Shown here: positions 1 through 12,601 of the stretch, one piece after another
Numbering within the stretch: the stretch's first letter is position 1
Layout: each line of letters opens with the position of its first letter
From: Tribonema minus
Lineage: Eukaryota > Sar > Xanthophyceae > Tribonematales > Tribonemataceae
DNA: 64,000 nucleotides
NCBI GenBank assembly: GCA_017506865.1
Contig: JAFCMP010000357.1
Coordinates: 129,001-193,000, forward strand
Direction: 5' to 3'
Made by a program: the position numbers and the translations under genes
Notes under the pieces: model-generated
Database searches by the model: none
What the model was told of the DNA's origin: nothing
What the model saw: the letters and a program-made list of their open reading frames with translations, nothing else

Positions 1-1122
1 ATCCCGGCCCACGCCCCTTGCTCTCCAGATCTGTTCTACCATCGCTATATCCTGTGTCAGCTGCTCAGCGGAGCTGCTGATTACTCAACCCACGGCGCCG
101 CTGCCGCTGCAACGACAGCAGCGGACGCCGCCACTGCAACGACAGCACTTGACGCAATGACGCACCTCACCGCATCCCCACCTCTGCTTGTTTCAGCTGC
201 ATGGTCCCATTTGCCTCTCGCAACACTGGCACTGGAACTGCCCTCCCCCCGTGTCCCCCTTCGGAGCAGTGCTGCGCAACTACACCAGCCGCTCCTCCGA
301 CTTGCAGCTGCCGCCGGCGGCATCCGCGCAGCGCACGTCGCCGCTGCTGCCGCCGCTGCTGCTGCCGCCAGCTCCAAGCGTGACAACGCTCCACTCTCCG
401 CCAGCAATGCTCAGGCTGGAGGGACCCGTGGCAAAAGAACGCGCCAGGTTCCCCACGGACTGTATCAGCAGCGACGAGTCCAGTGTCGCGGGCGCGCGCG
501 TGTGCGTGTGAAGCGTGTGGGAATCGGTCAGCGGCAGCGAGGACAGCTGCAGCGGCGGGGCTGCGGCGCACGTGTGCTGCGGGGCGGCGGCAGCAGCGGC
601 GGGCGCAGCGGCGGCGGCGGCCAGCGTGGTTTCGAAAGTGGCGCGAGAGAGGGGCTCAGCATTGTCGTTGCCGCCGCTGCTGCTGCTGCTGCTGGTGATA
701 AGCAGTTGCCGCGATGCCTCCGGCTCCGCCTCTGCATCCTCCGCCGCCACTGCGCTCGCGGCGTAGCTAGCGCCGCCGCCTCCGCCGCTGCCGCCGCCAC
801 TGCTGCTGCTGCTGCTGCTGCCGGACTGCGGCTGCGCGGCGCTGCTGCCGAGGCTCGGCAGCTCACCAGAGTGAAACATGAGCGCGGCGCCATCGCTGGG
901 ACTGGCCAGATTGCGCAGCTCCATGCTCTCAGCTCCGCGCCCGTCGGACAGCGCCGCTGCCGCCGCTGCCACGTCGCTGCCCGCAGCGATGCTCGCCGTC
1001 TCCGCCACGGCCTGCGTGCCAGCATCCGTGGTCGCCTGCGCCTGCTGCTGCTGCCTCTCCGCACGCGCATCGCCGCCGTTGCTGCCGCTGCCAGCGCCGC
1101 CGCGCCGCCGGGCTCCCCCTCA

Positions 1123-1155
<33 letters not shown>

Positions 1156-2785
1156 GGCACCAGCGGCGGGGGCACATGCAGGCTGCCTCCTGCCGCGTGC
1201 AGCTGCGCCTGCTGCTGCTCCACCCACTCCGTGACGAGGGTGTCGGCGTGCGCGGCGCGGCGCTCCTCGCTGATGTGGCCGTCGCGCGCCAGCAGCTTGA
1301 GGCGCGTGAGCGTGCGGAGCAGCGCTGCGTCGAGCTGAGCGCTGTAGAAGTTGAGGGGCGAGCGCGCGTCCAGGGGCTTGACGATGGCCATGAAGGGCTC
1401 CGCCGTGTTGAGGAGGATGCAGCGCGCGCAGAGGTCGTAGTCCGCCCGGGCGAGCGACTTGTATCTGCAGTGCTCAGCGTCGCAGGGCGCATGTGAGGTC
1501 ATCGTCACTAGTGTTTGGGGGTTGATGCACGTAAGGGTTATGGTCATGCAATAGTGACTACAACAACGAGGAAGTGTGCAATTTGCGGAAAATAACCCAA
1601 CACAGTGAGCTAATGCATTCCCTATACTACCTTGACATATTCAGCAACTATTGGTTCACGCTGAAACAGCTCCAGGGACCACAATTCACCTGGCCACATG
1701 ACTGTCATACAAATCACCTGCTGCTCGGACAGGGATGTTCAAATGTGCATGAAAAGCTGCGCACCGAATCAGCTGCGTTATGGCCTGCTGGCAAAGACAT
1801 TGCAAACGATACATCATCAAATGACATATGCAACAATCCCACAACTCCACAGTCACAGTGCAAGACAGCTTAAATCAACGTCCATGACCCTTGCACCAGA
1901 CGAAGCGACACTTAATCCGCTACATGATCATTATTCTGCAGTGCTTGCTACGTCGATGATTGCATTGCCTCGTGTAGCAGATAGGCTTTTGATTGCTCTT
2001 GCTGCAACTGATCGACAGGTGCTGACACTGCTATCACATCAACACATCCTTCCAAATTGCAAGATTCTGGCGACGAGGGGTATGGGATATGTATGAACAC
2101 TGAAAAATGAGTGCAGTGATCACACATAGAGGAGGCTTCTGCGGAAGAACGCACAGCCCGACACAGATGCCACAACGTAAGCCGAGTGCTTGCGACCAAA
2201 ACGTGGATGCGCTGCATCAGCTATTCAATCACACCTGATTCATGCACTAATTGTCATTGCTGTTCTTGTCAGGAAGCCATCAGGCATTTGCATTCTGCGA
2301 CGTGTCATGCGTCAATCGACACCTCGTGCGATATCGATATATCAATTTTCATTCTGGTCAGACATGGTGCAAGGTTCGGTGAATATGTTGCTACCATTGC
2401 CATCCTTCAAATCTAGTGTTGCTAGCCACAGCTTGATAAGGGCGACAAAGCAATGAACGCGCAGCAATGGCAAAAATTTTGGACTCGAGATGACACACCT
2501 GATGCCTGTGATGGGCAATGTGCCGCAGTTGTCGCAGCGGATCCCCAGGTGCATGGCTGCTGTAACGCGAATTCCTACGTCAGACGACCCCATCGTAGTG
2601 CCCGCGCTCAGGGAAGGCGGCAATCCAGTTAGCAGCGCCTTGACTTCAGCACTACAGAGGTTGATGGCTTGAATCAGGTGCGAGACACAGAAGGACAGGA
2701 ACGCTGCCAGGTCGTCAATGACTACCGAAAAAGCACCGCTATGACTAGATAGAAGCGTCTCCTCCTTGCTATCTTCCCTATCCAT
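1..2785 (-). CDS. NBR1: NBR1-like ZZ-type zinc finger protein (partial, runs off left edge)
   Basis: Likely a plant-type NBR1-like protein, an autophagy receptor in the known family. Exon 1 (2785-2499) ends in GIRCDNCGTLPITGIR, and a GT donor follows. Exon 2 starts at 1464 after CTGCAG and reads YKSLARADYDLCARC. Joined, they give a ZZ finger of the plant NBR1 type (PITG-RFKSKV-EDYDLC), followed by a KPLD stretch that resembles the family's DKP motif. The usual central Cys pair of ZZ is absent, as it is in plant NBR1 as I recall it. No PB1 domain is visible upstream of the finger, and the FW and UBA parts would lie beyond the window or in unresolved exons. After a poly-Gln run the frame shifts near 1110; the Ser/Gly/Ala-rich frame then runs to about 285, where a TAG follows a possible GT donor. 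The start at 2785 is the first ATG of the open frame and is uncertain. Confidence 0.6.
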
Positions 2786-3204
2786 GAGGATAGCGCAGGT
2801 TGAAGTGTCCTACAAAGTGAACACCGGCACAACTCGAGCTATGCGGTGCAGGCACCTTGATTCGTAGCGCAGGAGCCGGTGTGCCGGTTTGTTAGACAAT
2901 CCTGCGGTCCGCTGCCTGCAACAGGTCCACCAAGCCCCCTTTGGTGTGTCTGTGCACGTGCTCGCCTTCGCAATGCATGCGTGGCACGGCCTTATTAGGC
3001 TGGTTCCGAAAACTGGCAGTTAACGCTGCAGTCGTGTGCGCTGAGTTTGCTGATCAGGAAGACGGCAGGAGCAGCAGCTATCTCTCTCTGACAAGGTGGC
3101 ATGTCGTGACAGCACAGGAACACTTGAGCCACAGGCCGTGGGCGAGCACGGCGTTGAACTGCGCTCGACACGCGATGCGATGGTAGCAGCACCGTGCCAT
3201 CACC
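2786..3204. promoter_or_regulatory. shared upstream region of two divergent genes
   Basis: This gap separates the start codons of the NBR1-like gene (-) and the ULK4-like gene (+), so it should hold both 5' untranslated regions and promoters. I see no clear TATA box or repeat. Function is inferred from gene orientation only. Confidence 0.35.
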
Positions 3205-6200
3205 ATGGAGAAGTTCCATATGTACGACCAGATCGCCTCAAGCACCCATTCGCAGGTCTACAAGGGCCGACTAAAGGTATGCGCTAATGATGAACCTGCA
3301 GATCAGAGCATGGATCGACCAATTTTCACACGAGAATGATTTCATCGTCACGCTGTTCCTCACACGCGACGCAGATGAGCATAGAGTACGTTGCCATCAA
3401 GAGGGTCGACAAGAGCCGCATGGACTCCGTCGTCACGGAGGTGCAGGCGATCCACCGCCTCTGCAGCCCCAACGTGCTCAAATTCCACGACTGGTACGAG
3501 ACCAGGAACAACGTCTGGCTGATCCTGGAGTACTGCGCAGGCGGCAGCCTCAAATCCCTCATAGAGCAGGATGGAGGAGAGCCAGAGTCAGCGGTGAGGC
3601 TGTTCGGGGTGGACCTGATGGCGGGGCTGCAGCACGTGCACGCTGCGGGCCTGCTGCACTGCGATCTGCGCCCTGCGAACATCCTCGTCGACGAGTACGG
3701 GATCCTAAAGTTGAGCGGCTTCTCCTGCGCTCAGAAGATCGCTAGCCTCAAGCCCCTCGCGTCCCCCGGCAGCAGCGCCAGCGCGCCGGGCAGCAGAAGC
3801 GGCGGGCGGCAGCAAGAGCAGGCCTCAAACTACGCTGCGCCTGAGCTGTTCCTGCGACAGTTTAGCCACAGCTTTGCTTCAGACTTTTGGTCGCTGGGCT
3901 GTCTGCTGCTGGAGCTGCGGACAGGCACACCCGCCTTTGATGCAGCTTTACTGCCAGACGTCGTACAGTCGATCATGGATCGCGAGCCGGGGGGCCTGGC
4001 GGAGCTGGAGGAGGGAGGGTTGTGTGATCTGATCCGTGCCCTTCTGGACAAGGTGAGCCAGCATAGTTTGATTAGATAAAGACCATAGCGTAACTCTGCA
4101 CTGGCATTGCATCACTAAGATCACCCCAGGGTGTAACAACGTTGATGATCAAAATGTTGCAATTCACGTTGCTCGTCTGAGCAGTGCATACCAAGTATGC
4201 ATGTATGCCGGGAGGGGACGAGCACATGCTGCAGAGTCACAGTCCGTTGTCATGTCATTACAAGGCCTTTTCTGCAGCCTGCCGCCAACACCACGGTGTC
4301 AGCCAGTTGATGACAGAACAGGCGTCCTCAGGTTAAAACTGCTGCTTTGCCCATGCACGCTTTGTGAGGACCCTCAAGCGATGATTCCTGGTAAACGGCA
4401 TGCATATCTGCATGGCAGCGCCTGATTTGCCTCAACGATTGCACATTGCAGAGCCCACTGGAGCGGCCGGACTGGAGAGCACTGCTCAGCCACCAGTTTT
4501 GGGGCCAGTGCTCAACACCAGCACCGCTCACCATGCCGCCGCAGCCGCACTTCGATGCCGCTGCCGCTGCCGCAGCAGCAGCATCAGCAGTCGGTGCGCT
4601 TGACCTGGGGCGGACTCAGGGCAGCAGCACGCCTCAACCAGGAGCTGGTGCTATCCGCATTGCAGACCGATCCGCCCTCTACGTCAGCAGCAGCGGTGGC
4701 AGCAGCAACGACGTCCTGCTCAACGGCTCCGGCGCTGCCGCCGCGTCATTGCGTCCTGTCAGCGCTGCAGCCGCTGCTGCAGCCGCTGCTGCTGCTGCCA
4801 GCGACAGGCGGCAGCCCCAGCAGCGGCAGCTCGACACACAGCCGGATGATGCCTACGGCGAAAGCTCCTATGAGGAAGACTTTGAGACAGATGAGGAGGG
4901 CACCGCTTTGCCACGGCCGCGCAGCGCGGCGGCAGCGCTCTCGCGGCTGCGCGCCGCTGCTGCTGCTGCCGCCGCCGCCGGCGATGGCGCTGCCGCCCCT
5001 GCCAGCGTGCGCTCCACGGCCACTACCAAGCTCGGGGGCTACTGCGAGCAGCTGCGCGCCTCCTCGGACGCGCACACGTCCAGCGAGTACGAAGCGTGCG
5101 CGCAGCCTGTCAGCGCCAGGTCGCGCTCGCACACAGCCGCTGAGGCGCTGGCAGGCGAGAAGGCGGGCGCCAGCCAGCAGCGATGCTCAGCAGGAGGGGA
5201 CCCAGACGGCGTGCGTGGAGCTGAGCGGGGGCGCGCAGCCAGCGCCGGCAGCAGTGCTCAGGAGGAGGAGGCGGTGGAGAGGAGCAGTGACCGCATGTGG
5301 GCGGAGCACGCGCGCGTTGAGCGCTGCTGCTGCTCCCCCCACGCGCTGCTGCTGCACGCCAGCGACGCGCACGTCGCGCCCATCGTGTGCAGCAGCGGCG
5401 GCGGCAGCAGCGGCGCACGCTTCGATGCCTCGGCGCTGCCGTTCGAGCCGCTGAGCGCTGATGCGGTGGCGGCGCTCCCGCAGGCGGCGGCGGAGGCGTT
5501 CCTATCGCGCGTGTACGCGGCGCTATCGGTGGCAGCGGCCGCTGCGCCGCGCACGCTGCAGGCCGTGGCGTATTTGGAGACGCTGGCGCCGTCGCCAGCT
5601 GTGGCCACGTTGCTGGTGAACAGCTCGTTCATGGCGCTGCTGCTGCGGCTGCTGCGGCCGCCCCGCGCGGCTGCAGAGGCGGCGGCGAGTGCGCTGCCGC
5701 TGCGCGTGGCATCGCTGCTGGGGCTGCTTGTGCGCTACGCCAGCTACATAGCGGATGATGTCATTGACGGCACTGGCAGCGGCAGGAATGGCGGCAGCAG
5801 CAGCAGCGGCAGCAGCGGCAAGCACAGCGGTTTACTGCAGGCACTGACGTCTGTGGCAGCGGCGGGGGGCTCTCTAGATCTGGGGGTCAGGCGCGGTGCT
5901 GTTGCTGCGCTCGGGGAGTTGCTGTTTTACATGGCAACGCAGGACGGCGGCAGCAGCAGCGGCAGCAGTGCAAGGCTGCAGGCGGGGAGTAGGGTTGGTG
6001 TCTGGGGGGCGATGGCGGTGGTGTGCGACTGCTTGGCGGAGTGCGGCGATGGCGTCATCAGGTGAGGACAGAGCTGAGCAATGAGCATCCATAACCTGGT
6101 GCTTACTGCTTACATAATGTTCTTGTAGGCGACAATATTGCAATGTGTTACTATACCGTTTGTTTGTTCAGTTCGAAATGTGCAGTAGTCTTCACGTCAA

Positions 6201-8605
6201 TGGTCTGCACGTCCATGTGAAGAGCAATCGTCTTCATGTCTTCACCAGCATGAATGTTCCTTATGCATCTCCACCTGTGATGATAGTCTGATGCATTAAA
6301 ACAGACTTGCGCAGCTGAATCAAATGCACTGAGGCTGAATGTGTGTATAGTTCGAATTATCACATGCCCGCATATGCCACATCATATGTGTTCTGAAAGA
6401 GACAGCGGAGCAGTACTGGAATTCATGGCAAGATTTCAAAGCTCACATCACTCGTCATCATACGGTAAATTCATAATGGTGCAGAAAAACCAGACCACCC
6501 AGTCTGGGATGCCAACATACATCTCTCGTCTCTCGCGCGCCTGTTGCAGATTACATGCCGCGCAGACCCTGGCAAACCTGTTTGCGCAAGGCGCCCTAGT
6601 CATCCAGCACTTCTGCGGCGGCGGCAGCTGGTCCTCCGCTCACGTGGCAGCAGCGCTGCTCGCGCTGACACAACGGACGCCGCCGCAGAGCGCTGAGCAC
6701 ATGGCAGTAGCAGCAGCGCTCAGTCATTTGCTGTGTCACACCGTCACAGCAGCCGCTGAGCAGCAGCAGCGCAGCGGCGCACGCTCTCACAGCAGAGGCG
6801 GCAGCGCTGGCGGCAGCAGGAGCGGCAATGGCGCCAGTGCAGCTGTATCAGCGGAGCTGGCGAAGCTTCACGTGGCAGGTACCATTGTAGCAGGGGTAGC
6901 AGAGGGGGTACCGCCCCCCGTTCAGGCCGCATGGCTCACCATAGCCAACGCGGTGCTGCTGCTGCCAGCGGCGGCTGCGGCAGCAAAACTCGTGCAACGC
7001 CCGGCGGTGCTGCAGTACATCGTCGCCTTAGCGCAGCAGGCGAGCTCGAGCGTGACGCGCGGCAAGGCGCTTCTGGCCGCAGCGCTCGTGTGCGACGCGT
7101 ACGGCGCTGCCGCCGCTGCAGCGCTGCTCAACCTGGGCCTGCTGCCCGTGCTGCGCGCTGCGATGGCGTCGCTGGCCCCCAGCTTCTCTCTAGCGCAGCT
7201 GTCGGAGCCGCAGAAGTACCACTACCGCTGCGCGCTAGCGCTGGCGAGCTGCCTGTGCGCACAGGCGTCGACGGCGGTGCGCGCGGTGGCACGCGGTCAG
7301 GGCGACATGGAAGCGTACGCGGCTGTTGCTGCGCGTGTGCTCGGCAGCGCGCTGCTGCGGCGGGCGGCGGTCACACCGCGCCTCATAGAGGACCTGTCCT
7401 CCTGCCTGTCTCTAGCACAAGGGGGGCGCGGGGCCACTGGGTATGAGGGGGTGCTGCGGCTTACAGGCGTGCTGGCGCGGCATGCCGAAGCGTGCCTGGC
7501 GCCGCACCTTGCGTCAGCCGTTGAGCATCTGCTGCCGTCGCTGTGCGCGCTGCTGTCTGACGCTTCTGGCAGCATGCGGGCAGCGGCTCTGGGCCAGCTC
7601 TCCGTGCTCTTGCCTGCGCTGCTGAGCATTGAAGAAGGCGGCAGCGGCGGCGGCGGCGGCGGCGGCAACAGCGCTGCGATGCGGCTGCAGGTGTCGAGCG
7701 CCCTGTGCGATAACTTGCTGCTGCACTGCCGTCACCTGTTGGCGGACAGCGCCAGCGTTCGCGTCGCGTTGCTCAAGCTGCTCCTTGCCACCGCACGCGC
7801 CTGGGATGGCTTAGGCGCAGCTCTGCAGCAGCGCCACATCCTGCCCCTTATCGCCGCCCCCTTGGCCAAGGGTGGTGCCGAGGAGACGGGTGCACATATA
7901 GCGGAGCTGCTGAGTGAACTGGCCGCACACGATGCAGTTGTAGCGCAGGAACTGACGGCACTGCACGTCGCCGAGGGCATCGCTGCCGCAATTGAGTGCT
8001 TCTCACTCTTGCGGGCGCAGCGGCCGCAGTGGCAACTTCAACTCGGCGCCACTCTGCTGAGCGGTACTGCAGCGCGCGCGCAGCCTCAGGCGCGCCGCGA
8101 CCTGGCGCCGCTGCTCACTGCCACACCGCACGTCTGCACTTCGCTGGCGCTCTTGTGCGACAGCGGTGATGCAAGCGCCGCACCCTCCGTCGCCGCCGGC
8201 GTGTCGTGGCTGAGCGCGATGCTGCGCTGCTTTGGCGGCGCCGCGGCAGCTGCGCTTGCAGGCGGCGCGCCGCCGTCGCCGCCGCCGCCGCTGCAGCGCA
8301 GCGCGTGGCCAGCGAGCGCGCCATCGTCAACGGGTGGTGCTGCTGCGCCGTGTCAGCAGCTCAGCCGCGTGCTAGTGTGCGAGTGGTGCGCAACTGGCGT
8401 CAAGGAGGAGGCCCTGCGGCTGCTGTTGCTGTTGGCTGGCTCTGACAGGGCGTGTCGTGTTGCGCTGCAGAGCCGGCCTCTGGCGACCGCTCTTAGACAA
8501 GTGGCTGATGAAGGTGGGGTGTTGTGCGCGCGCGGTGCCAACAGCCAAGAGTGCGTACGGCTGGCGCAGCGGGTGCTGGTGCGCATCAATCAAGACGCCG
8601 CATAG
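3205..8605 (+). CDS. ULK4: ULK4/RUNKEL-like (fused family) predicted pseudokinase
   Basis: Four exons fit with continuous phase: 3205-3276, 3375-4052, 4452-6061 and 6550-8605, giving about 1,471 residues (human ULK4 about 1,275; Arabidopsis RUNKEL about 1,366). The N-terminus MEKFHMYDQIAS, then VYKGR, VAIKRVDKSR, NVLKFHDWYETRNNVW and LEYCAGGSL follow the ULK4/RUNKEL kinase domain. Exon 3 supplies the end of the domain (ERPDWRALLSHQFW). The rest is Ala-rich and probably forms ARM/HEAT helices, as in the family. The VAIK lysine (residue 33) and the HCD aspartate (121) remain, but the glycine loop is ASSTHS and DFG is replaced by GFS (139-141), so catalysis is doubtful. Family members act in cilium or phragmoplast microtubule organisation. 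A long disordered Ser/Ala/Gly segment lies just after the kinase domain. TGTAA occurs about 85 bases after the stop. Confidence 0.88.
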
Positions 8606-8734
8606 ACACATGTCATATAGCAGCGGTACAGCCGCAAGCACACGTTGCAACCACGACAGCACAGCACATGGGTGCATCTCCCGTATCTCTTGTAAATTTA
8701 CAGTTTGAAACTACTTGCCGCAGACGCTTGTGCA

Positions 8735-10932
8735 CTATTCTGCCCGCATGTATCCGACTACAGGGTAGCCCTTTTGTCGCAGCTTTGCCTCCCATGCAGT
8801 GAGATTCCGCTGCTCTTTTTCGCTGAGGTTTGCCATGTCCAGCGTTCCATCTATGTCAGCTTGCGTCATCGACATACGCGCCAGCACGCACGATGCGTCG
8901 TTGCCCACCAGACATGCATACGGGCACCCGACATCATACATATCGAGCCCCCCGAAACTGACATCAAACACCACGCCGTTGCAGGCCATGTACATGGGTG
9001 GGATTGCGTAACCGGCTGGCACTTGGCTCTGTCGTCCGTTGAAATGCCGAAGCTCGTGCCGTTGGAAGGGTTTGGGGGGTGGCGTCCTCACCAGCCTGCC
9101 CAGCACTGCGCACCCTTTTGCCTGCAGCATCTCGACCCACCCGCTCAGGGTCCTCTGCTGCTGAGGCGTGAGGCAGGAGAGGTCCTCTCTGTCCAGATCT
9201 GCCGCGTCGCACGAGCCAGTGGCGAGGCAATAGGATGCGTCGTGACGAGTAAGAAAGTGGTAGCGGCCGCCCTCGCCATACACGCCGGGGTCGCTGCTGA
9301 CGTCAAATACGTACCCCTGCATGCAAAGGCAAAGCAGAGTCGGGGCCGGGTCAGGCATCGAACAAGCCAGCATGAGAGAGGGGACTGCTGCTGTATGGTT
9401 TCAGCATGGGTGCCTGTATTGAGCACTGATCAGTTCATGTTGAAGTTGAAGTATGCAGCTTGCGTTTGACATCGCTGGCATTGCGATACCTGCGTACGGC
9501 TCCCGCCAAGCATCTGGCTGCTCAGCTGGTCGAGCGGAATTGCATTGCTTGAACATCTGTCCCTTAGCTTCATGGTAATTGATGTTCGCGAAGTATATCA
9601 AGTTTGCAGCTCACTCTTGGGACACTGATCAAGAGTGCACTGGACACACACACAGGCTTTAGATGCTTGGCTACAAATGACATCAAGCGGACCAAGAGCT
9701 GGCTCATTTTACAAGAGTAACTGTCACGCAATTGAAATATTCATGTTCCCATCGGTTGCACATGGAGTATTATCACCCTCTTGATATCGGTTGCTTTGCT
9801 TAATAACTGGAAGGGCTTGTTGGCAAGCAGGGTATCAATCATGCGCGCCGTCTGCTGATTGGCCTCTAAGTAGTCACCGCAAGCAATACCGTGACCAAGT
9901 ACGTCCAAGTGCTTGTCAGAGGGCAAGCCTAAGAAGTGCAACAGGGCACGAGGTGCAGCATGCACACCCAGGTGACTGGGACCTGGAAGCAGCACTTGAA
10001 TTTGACAGGGCCATGCAATGCTATTGTGCATGCGGCCACTCCAGTAGGCTTAGCCTTCACCGCAACGACCGCACCGTGTGCTGAGCTGTGCTGTTTTGGC
10101 ACAACAAGGTGGGCATACGGTGACGATGTGCTGTGGAACAACACGAGACTCTCGGGACTGCAGCAATGCCTTGTGACCCTGGTGCATTGCTGCCTGGTGC
10201 ATTGCTGCATAGATCAACGCGGCCAATGACCGTTTGTCAAGAGTCAACTGCTGCTGCGCCAAAGGGGCTTGCGTTTTGTGCCAGGTTTGAGCATGATGGC
10301 CGGCGTCATGTCATGCATCTCGGTGTACACTCAATACATCAAGTACCTAGCAATCACCACAGCAATCGGTACGGCAGGCACCTGATCTGCTCAGCACTTA
10401 CCTGCACACTAATGCAGCGTTCACACTGCTGCAGCTGCTCCAAGCTGTAATTCCTCAGGGCTTTTCCGCTCAAGCTGTGCGCTGCAGCGTGCACGCCCTG
10501 CAGATGGTCGCCTGATGAGTGCCACCCGCCTTGCCATGGCCCCTCCTGCAAGTCCCGCGCTACCTCTGGCTGTGCTGCCGCCGCTGCTGCCGCCGCCGTC
10601 GCTGCCGCTGCTGCTGTCAACTTCAGCTGGCAGCGCTGCAGCAGCTGCTGCACATCTGCATTGTCCGGCTGAGCCTCCGCAGCACGCTGCGCATCAGCGT
10701 TTGCACCAGCAACGTCGTCCGTCTCAAGCCTGGCCAGCGCTTGAGCTTGCAGGAGCTGTACCCACAAATTTGTGCCCATGGGACATGGGGGCTTTGGTGC
10801 TGTCACGAATGCCCGAACTGCAGCGTGTTTGTCCAGCATGACCATGGCCTCAATGTGCCGCTTTGCACTGATTTGCTGCTGCGCCTGCTGCAGCGCCCCC
10901 ATCAGCTCCTGCGTGCTTCCGTGTGCCGCCAT
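8735..10932 (-). CDS. TPR protein with two tandem cytochrome b5-like (MAPR-type) domains
   Basis: Two exons, 10932-10402 and 9316-8735, separated by a 1.1-kb intron with a GTAAGT donor, give 370 residues. Residues about 1-110 are Ala/Gln-rich helices resembling TPR repeats (LWVQLLQAQALARLE, DAQRAAEAQPDNADVQQLL). An Ala-rich linker follows, then YSLEQLQQ. The splice rejoins CISVQ to GYVFDVSSD, restoring a cytochrome b5-like core of the membrane-associated progesterone receptor type (GRYHFLTRHDAS, LATGS, then WVEMLQAKG). A second copy follows with NGVVFDVSFGG, YACLVGNDAS, LARMSM and WEAKLRQKGYPVVGY. Such domains bind haem or sterols in known relatives. No membrane segment is seen, so this looks soluble. 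It is divergent to the EF-hand-like gene. Confidence 0.75.
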
Positions 10933-11470
10933 GGCAATAGCAGAAACTGTAGCCGAAAAACAGTGAAGTTGAAGTTAGTGCAGCGACAGTTGAGAATGGG
11001 TTCAGAACACAGGTTGCCTGTGACTGCAGCTAATATGACGAATGATTCAAATTCGTGTGTTGTGAACTTGATCGCAGACAGGACTGCAGCTGCAATTAAA
11101 TACCTTCGGTGCTCGTCATGCTCAACCCAGCAAGCTTGTGCGGCAGACTCGTTGGTACATACACAAGTTTCACCTGCAAGAAGCACGTCCTAATGCGAGC
11201 AGCCTCACCTCAAGCACGCGCAAGTATTCGTTGTCTTACTTGCACAAAGCGCGCGCGTCTGTCTCTGTCTCTCGATACGAGTTCAGCCCAAACTGCAACT
11301 TGCACTTCCAGGGAACAGGTTCCCAAATCTCCGGAAGTTCACGTGAACTAGATTGCGGCTGTGCAAGACATGACGTGAGGCAAGACTTTAGCGTCCTTGG
11401 TGAACATTGAAGCCAGAGTAACGCATCAGGGATCTGGCGCTAAGTAGCTAGCGCGTGTACATCACGAACG
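10933..11470. promoter_or_regulatory. shared upstream region of divergent genes
   Basis: No open frame here has protein-like character. The segment holds one GAAGTTGAAGTT motif near 10963 and lies between two divergent start codons, so promoter content is inferred. Confidence 0.3.
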
Positions 11471-12601
11471 ATGGGCTGCCAAGTTTCATCGTACGCTGCA
11501 GTAGACGAGCCGGACTCACCTCCAGGCGACAAGGCCGGCGTGCTGACTCCCACAACAATCAGCGTGTCCAGCGCAGTAGGAACAGCGTCGCCGACTCGAT
11601 CCTGCAGGAGCGAGAGCATCGATTATGCGCCCGTAGATACAGTCGGCCATTCTGAGGCGGGGCTGATCGTCACAGGCGCGCGGCACGACAGCGACAAGGC
11701 ACTGCGGACCGCGTCGTTAAAGCGCCAGCGGCCAGAGCATCAATCCAGCCTTAAAGCAGAGCACCTTCCACAGGCGAGCGCCCCATCATTCAACGGCAAG
11801 CAGCTTCAGCAACTGGCGCAGGCTTTCAACGAGTACTCAACGCTCGACTCTCAAGACCTACCACGATTGGCCTTGGACAGAGTCCCGAAAGCGCTCGAGC
11901 AAGTCCCGATTGTTGGGTTCAGGAGCTTGCCAGCGCCCCTCGCAGAGCGCGTTTTCAGCTCAATTGTCGAGGGCGATGGCGACGGCTGCTACACCTTGAA
12001 GGACTATCTGCGTGCGGCAAACAAGCTGTCCAGCACCAAACGACCGTTCTGGTTGGACCTCACCTACAAGGTCTACAACGGCGATGGCGGTGTGAGCAGA
12101 GCGCACATGGCGGAGGTTGTGCGCCTGGTCTCGCGCGCCATCCATGCCCAGCTCAACGCTTTTGCGGCGGCGGTTAGCGGCGAGCGCCTGGGCGACAAGG
12201 CACTGGCACGGGTAGCCGACGCATGCGCGGACAGCTTCGTGGAGAGCGCATTCAAGGAAGCGAAGGACCCCGCACAGATGTCGCGCAAGGAGTTCACCGC
12301 GTGGGTGCAGACGAAACCACAGATAGTCTGCTGCCTGTGGGAGTTCAGCCTGTCGGCGCCGCTGGCGCTGGGCCCCTTCTGTAAGTCAACGTCTTGATAG
12401 GCTCGGTGTGGTACATGTTTGTACATGACGTATTTTCGACGGTTTATACGCAGTCCTTCCGCATGTAGCGTCACCATCCTGGGAGCAGTGCTCAGCGCGG
12501 TGCTGTTGCCAGTCCCGCCATTTTGCCCTATGACTCGGAGGCGACAGAGCCTTAGGATACGGTCGATGATCGCAGAGCCTGTGGAGTGCAGGTGGCGCTG
12601 A
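11471..12601 (+). CDS. EF-hand-like protein with N-terminal myristoylation/palmitoylation signal
   Basis: The open frame starts MGCQVSSY: Gly2 fits N-myristoylation and Cys3 palmitoylation, so membrane attachment is likely. An unstructured Ser/Thr-rich stretch of about 90 residues precedes helices (LQQLAQAFNEY). At about 170-185 there is an EF-hand loop EGDGDGCYTLKD, with acidic residues at 1, 3, 5 and 12 and Gly at 6. A second, degenerate loop has NGDGGVS but lacks acidic residues at its ends. The layout resembles the front half of EF-hand/TLD proteins, but I find no TLD domain downstream. Unspliced, it stops at 12397. A GTAAGT donor at 12381 and TACGCAG acceptor at 12453 would instead add a Cys/Arg-rich tail of about 49 residues ending at 12601. 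Which end is used is unknown. Confidence 0.6.

Noticed and set aside
157-1338. Long plus-strand frame of 393 codons rich in Arg, Ala and Cys
   Set aside because: It is the antisense shadow of the GCN-repeat-rich NBR1-like exon; no domain, and the opposite strand has a ZZ finger that splices cleanly.
4201-4451. Extra exon between ULK4-like exons 2 and 3
   Set aside because: Direct joining of ALLDK to SPLERPDWRALL already restores the kinase C-lobe in phase.
9401-9601. Extra exon in the TPR-b5 gene
   Set aside because: Direct splicing from 10402 to 9316 completes the b5 core in phase, so no intervening exon is needed.
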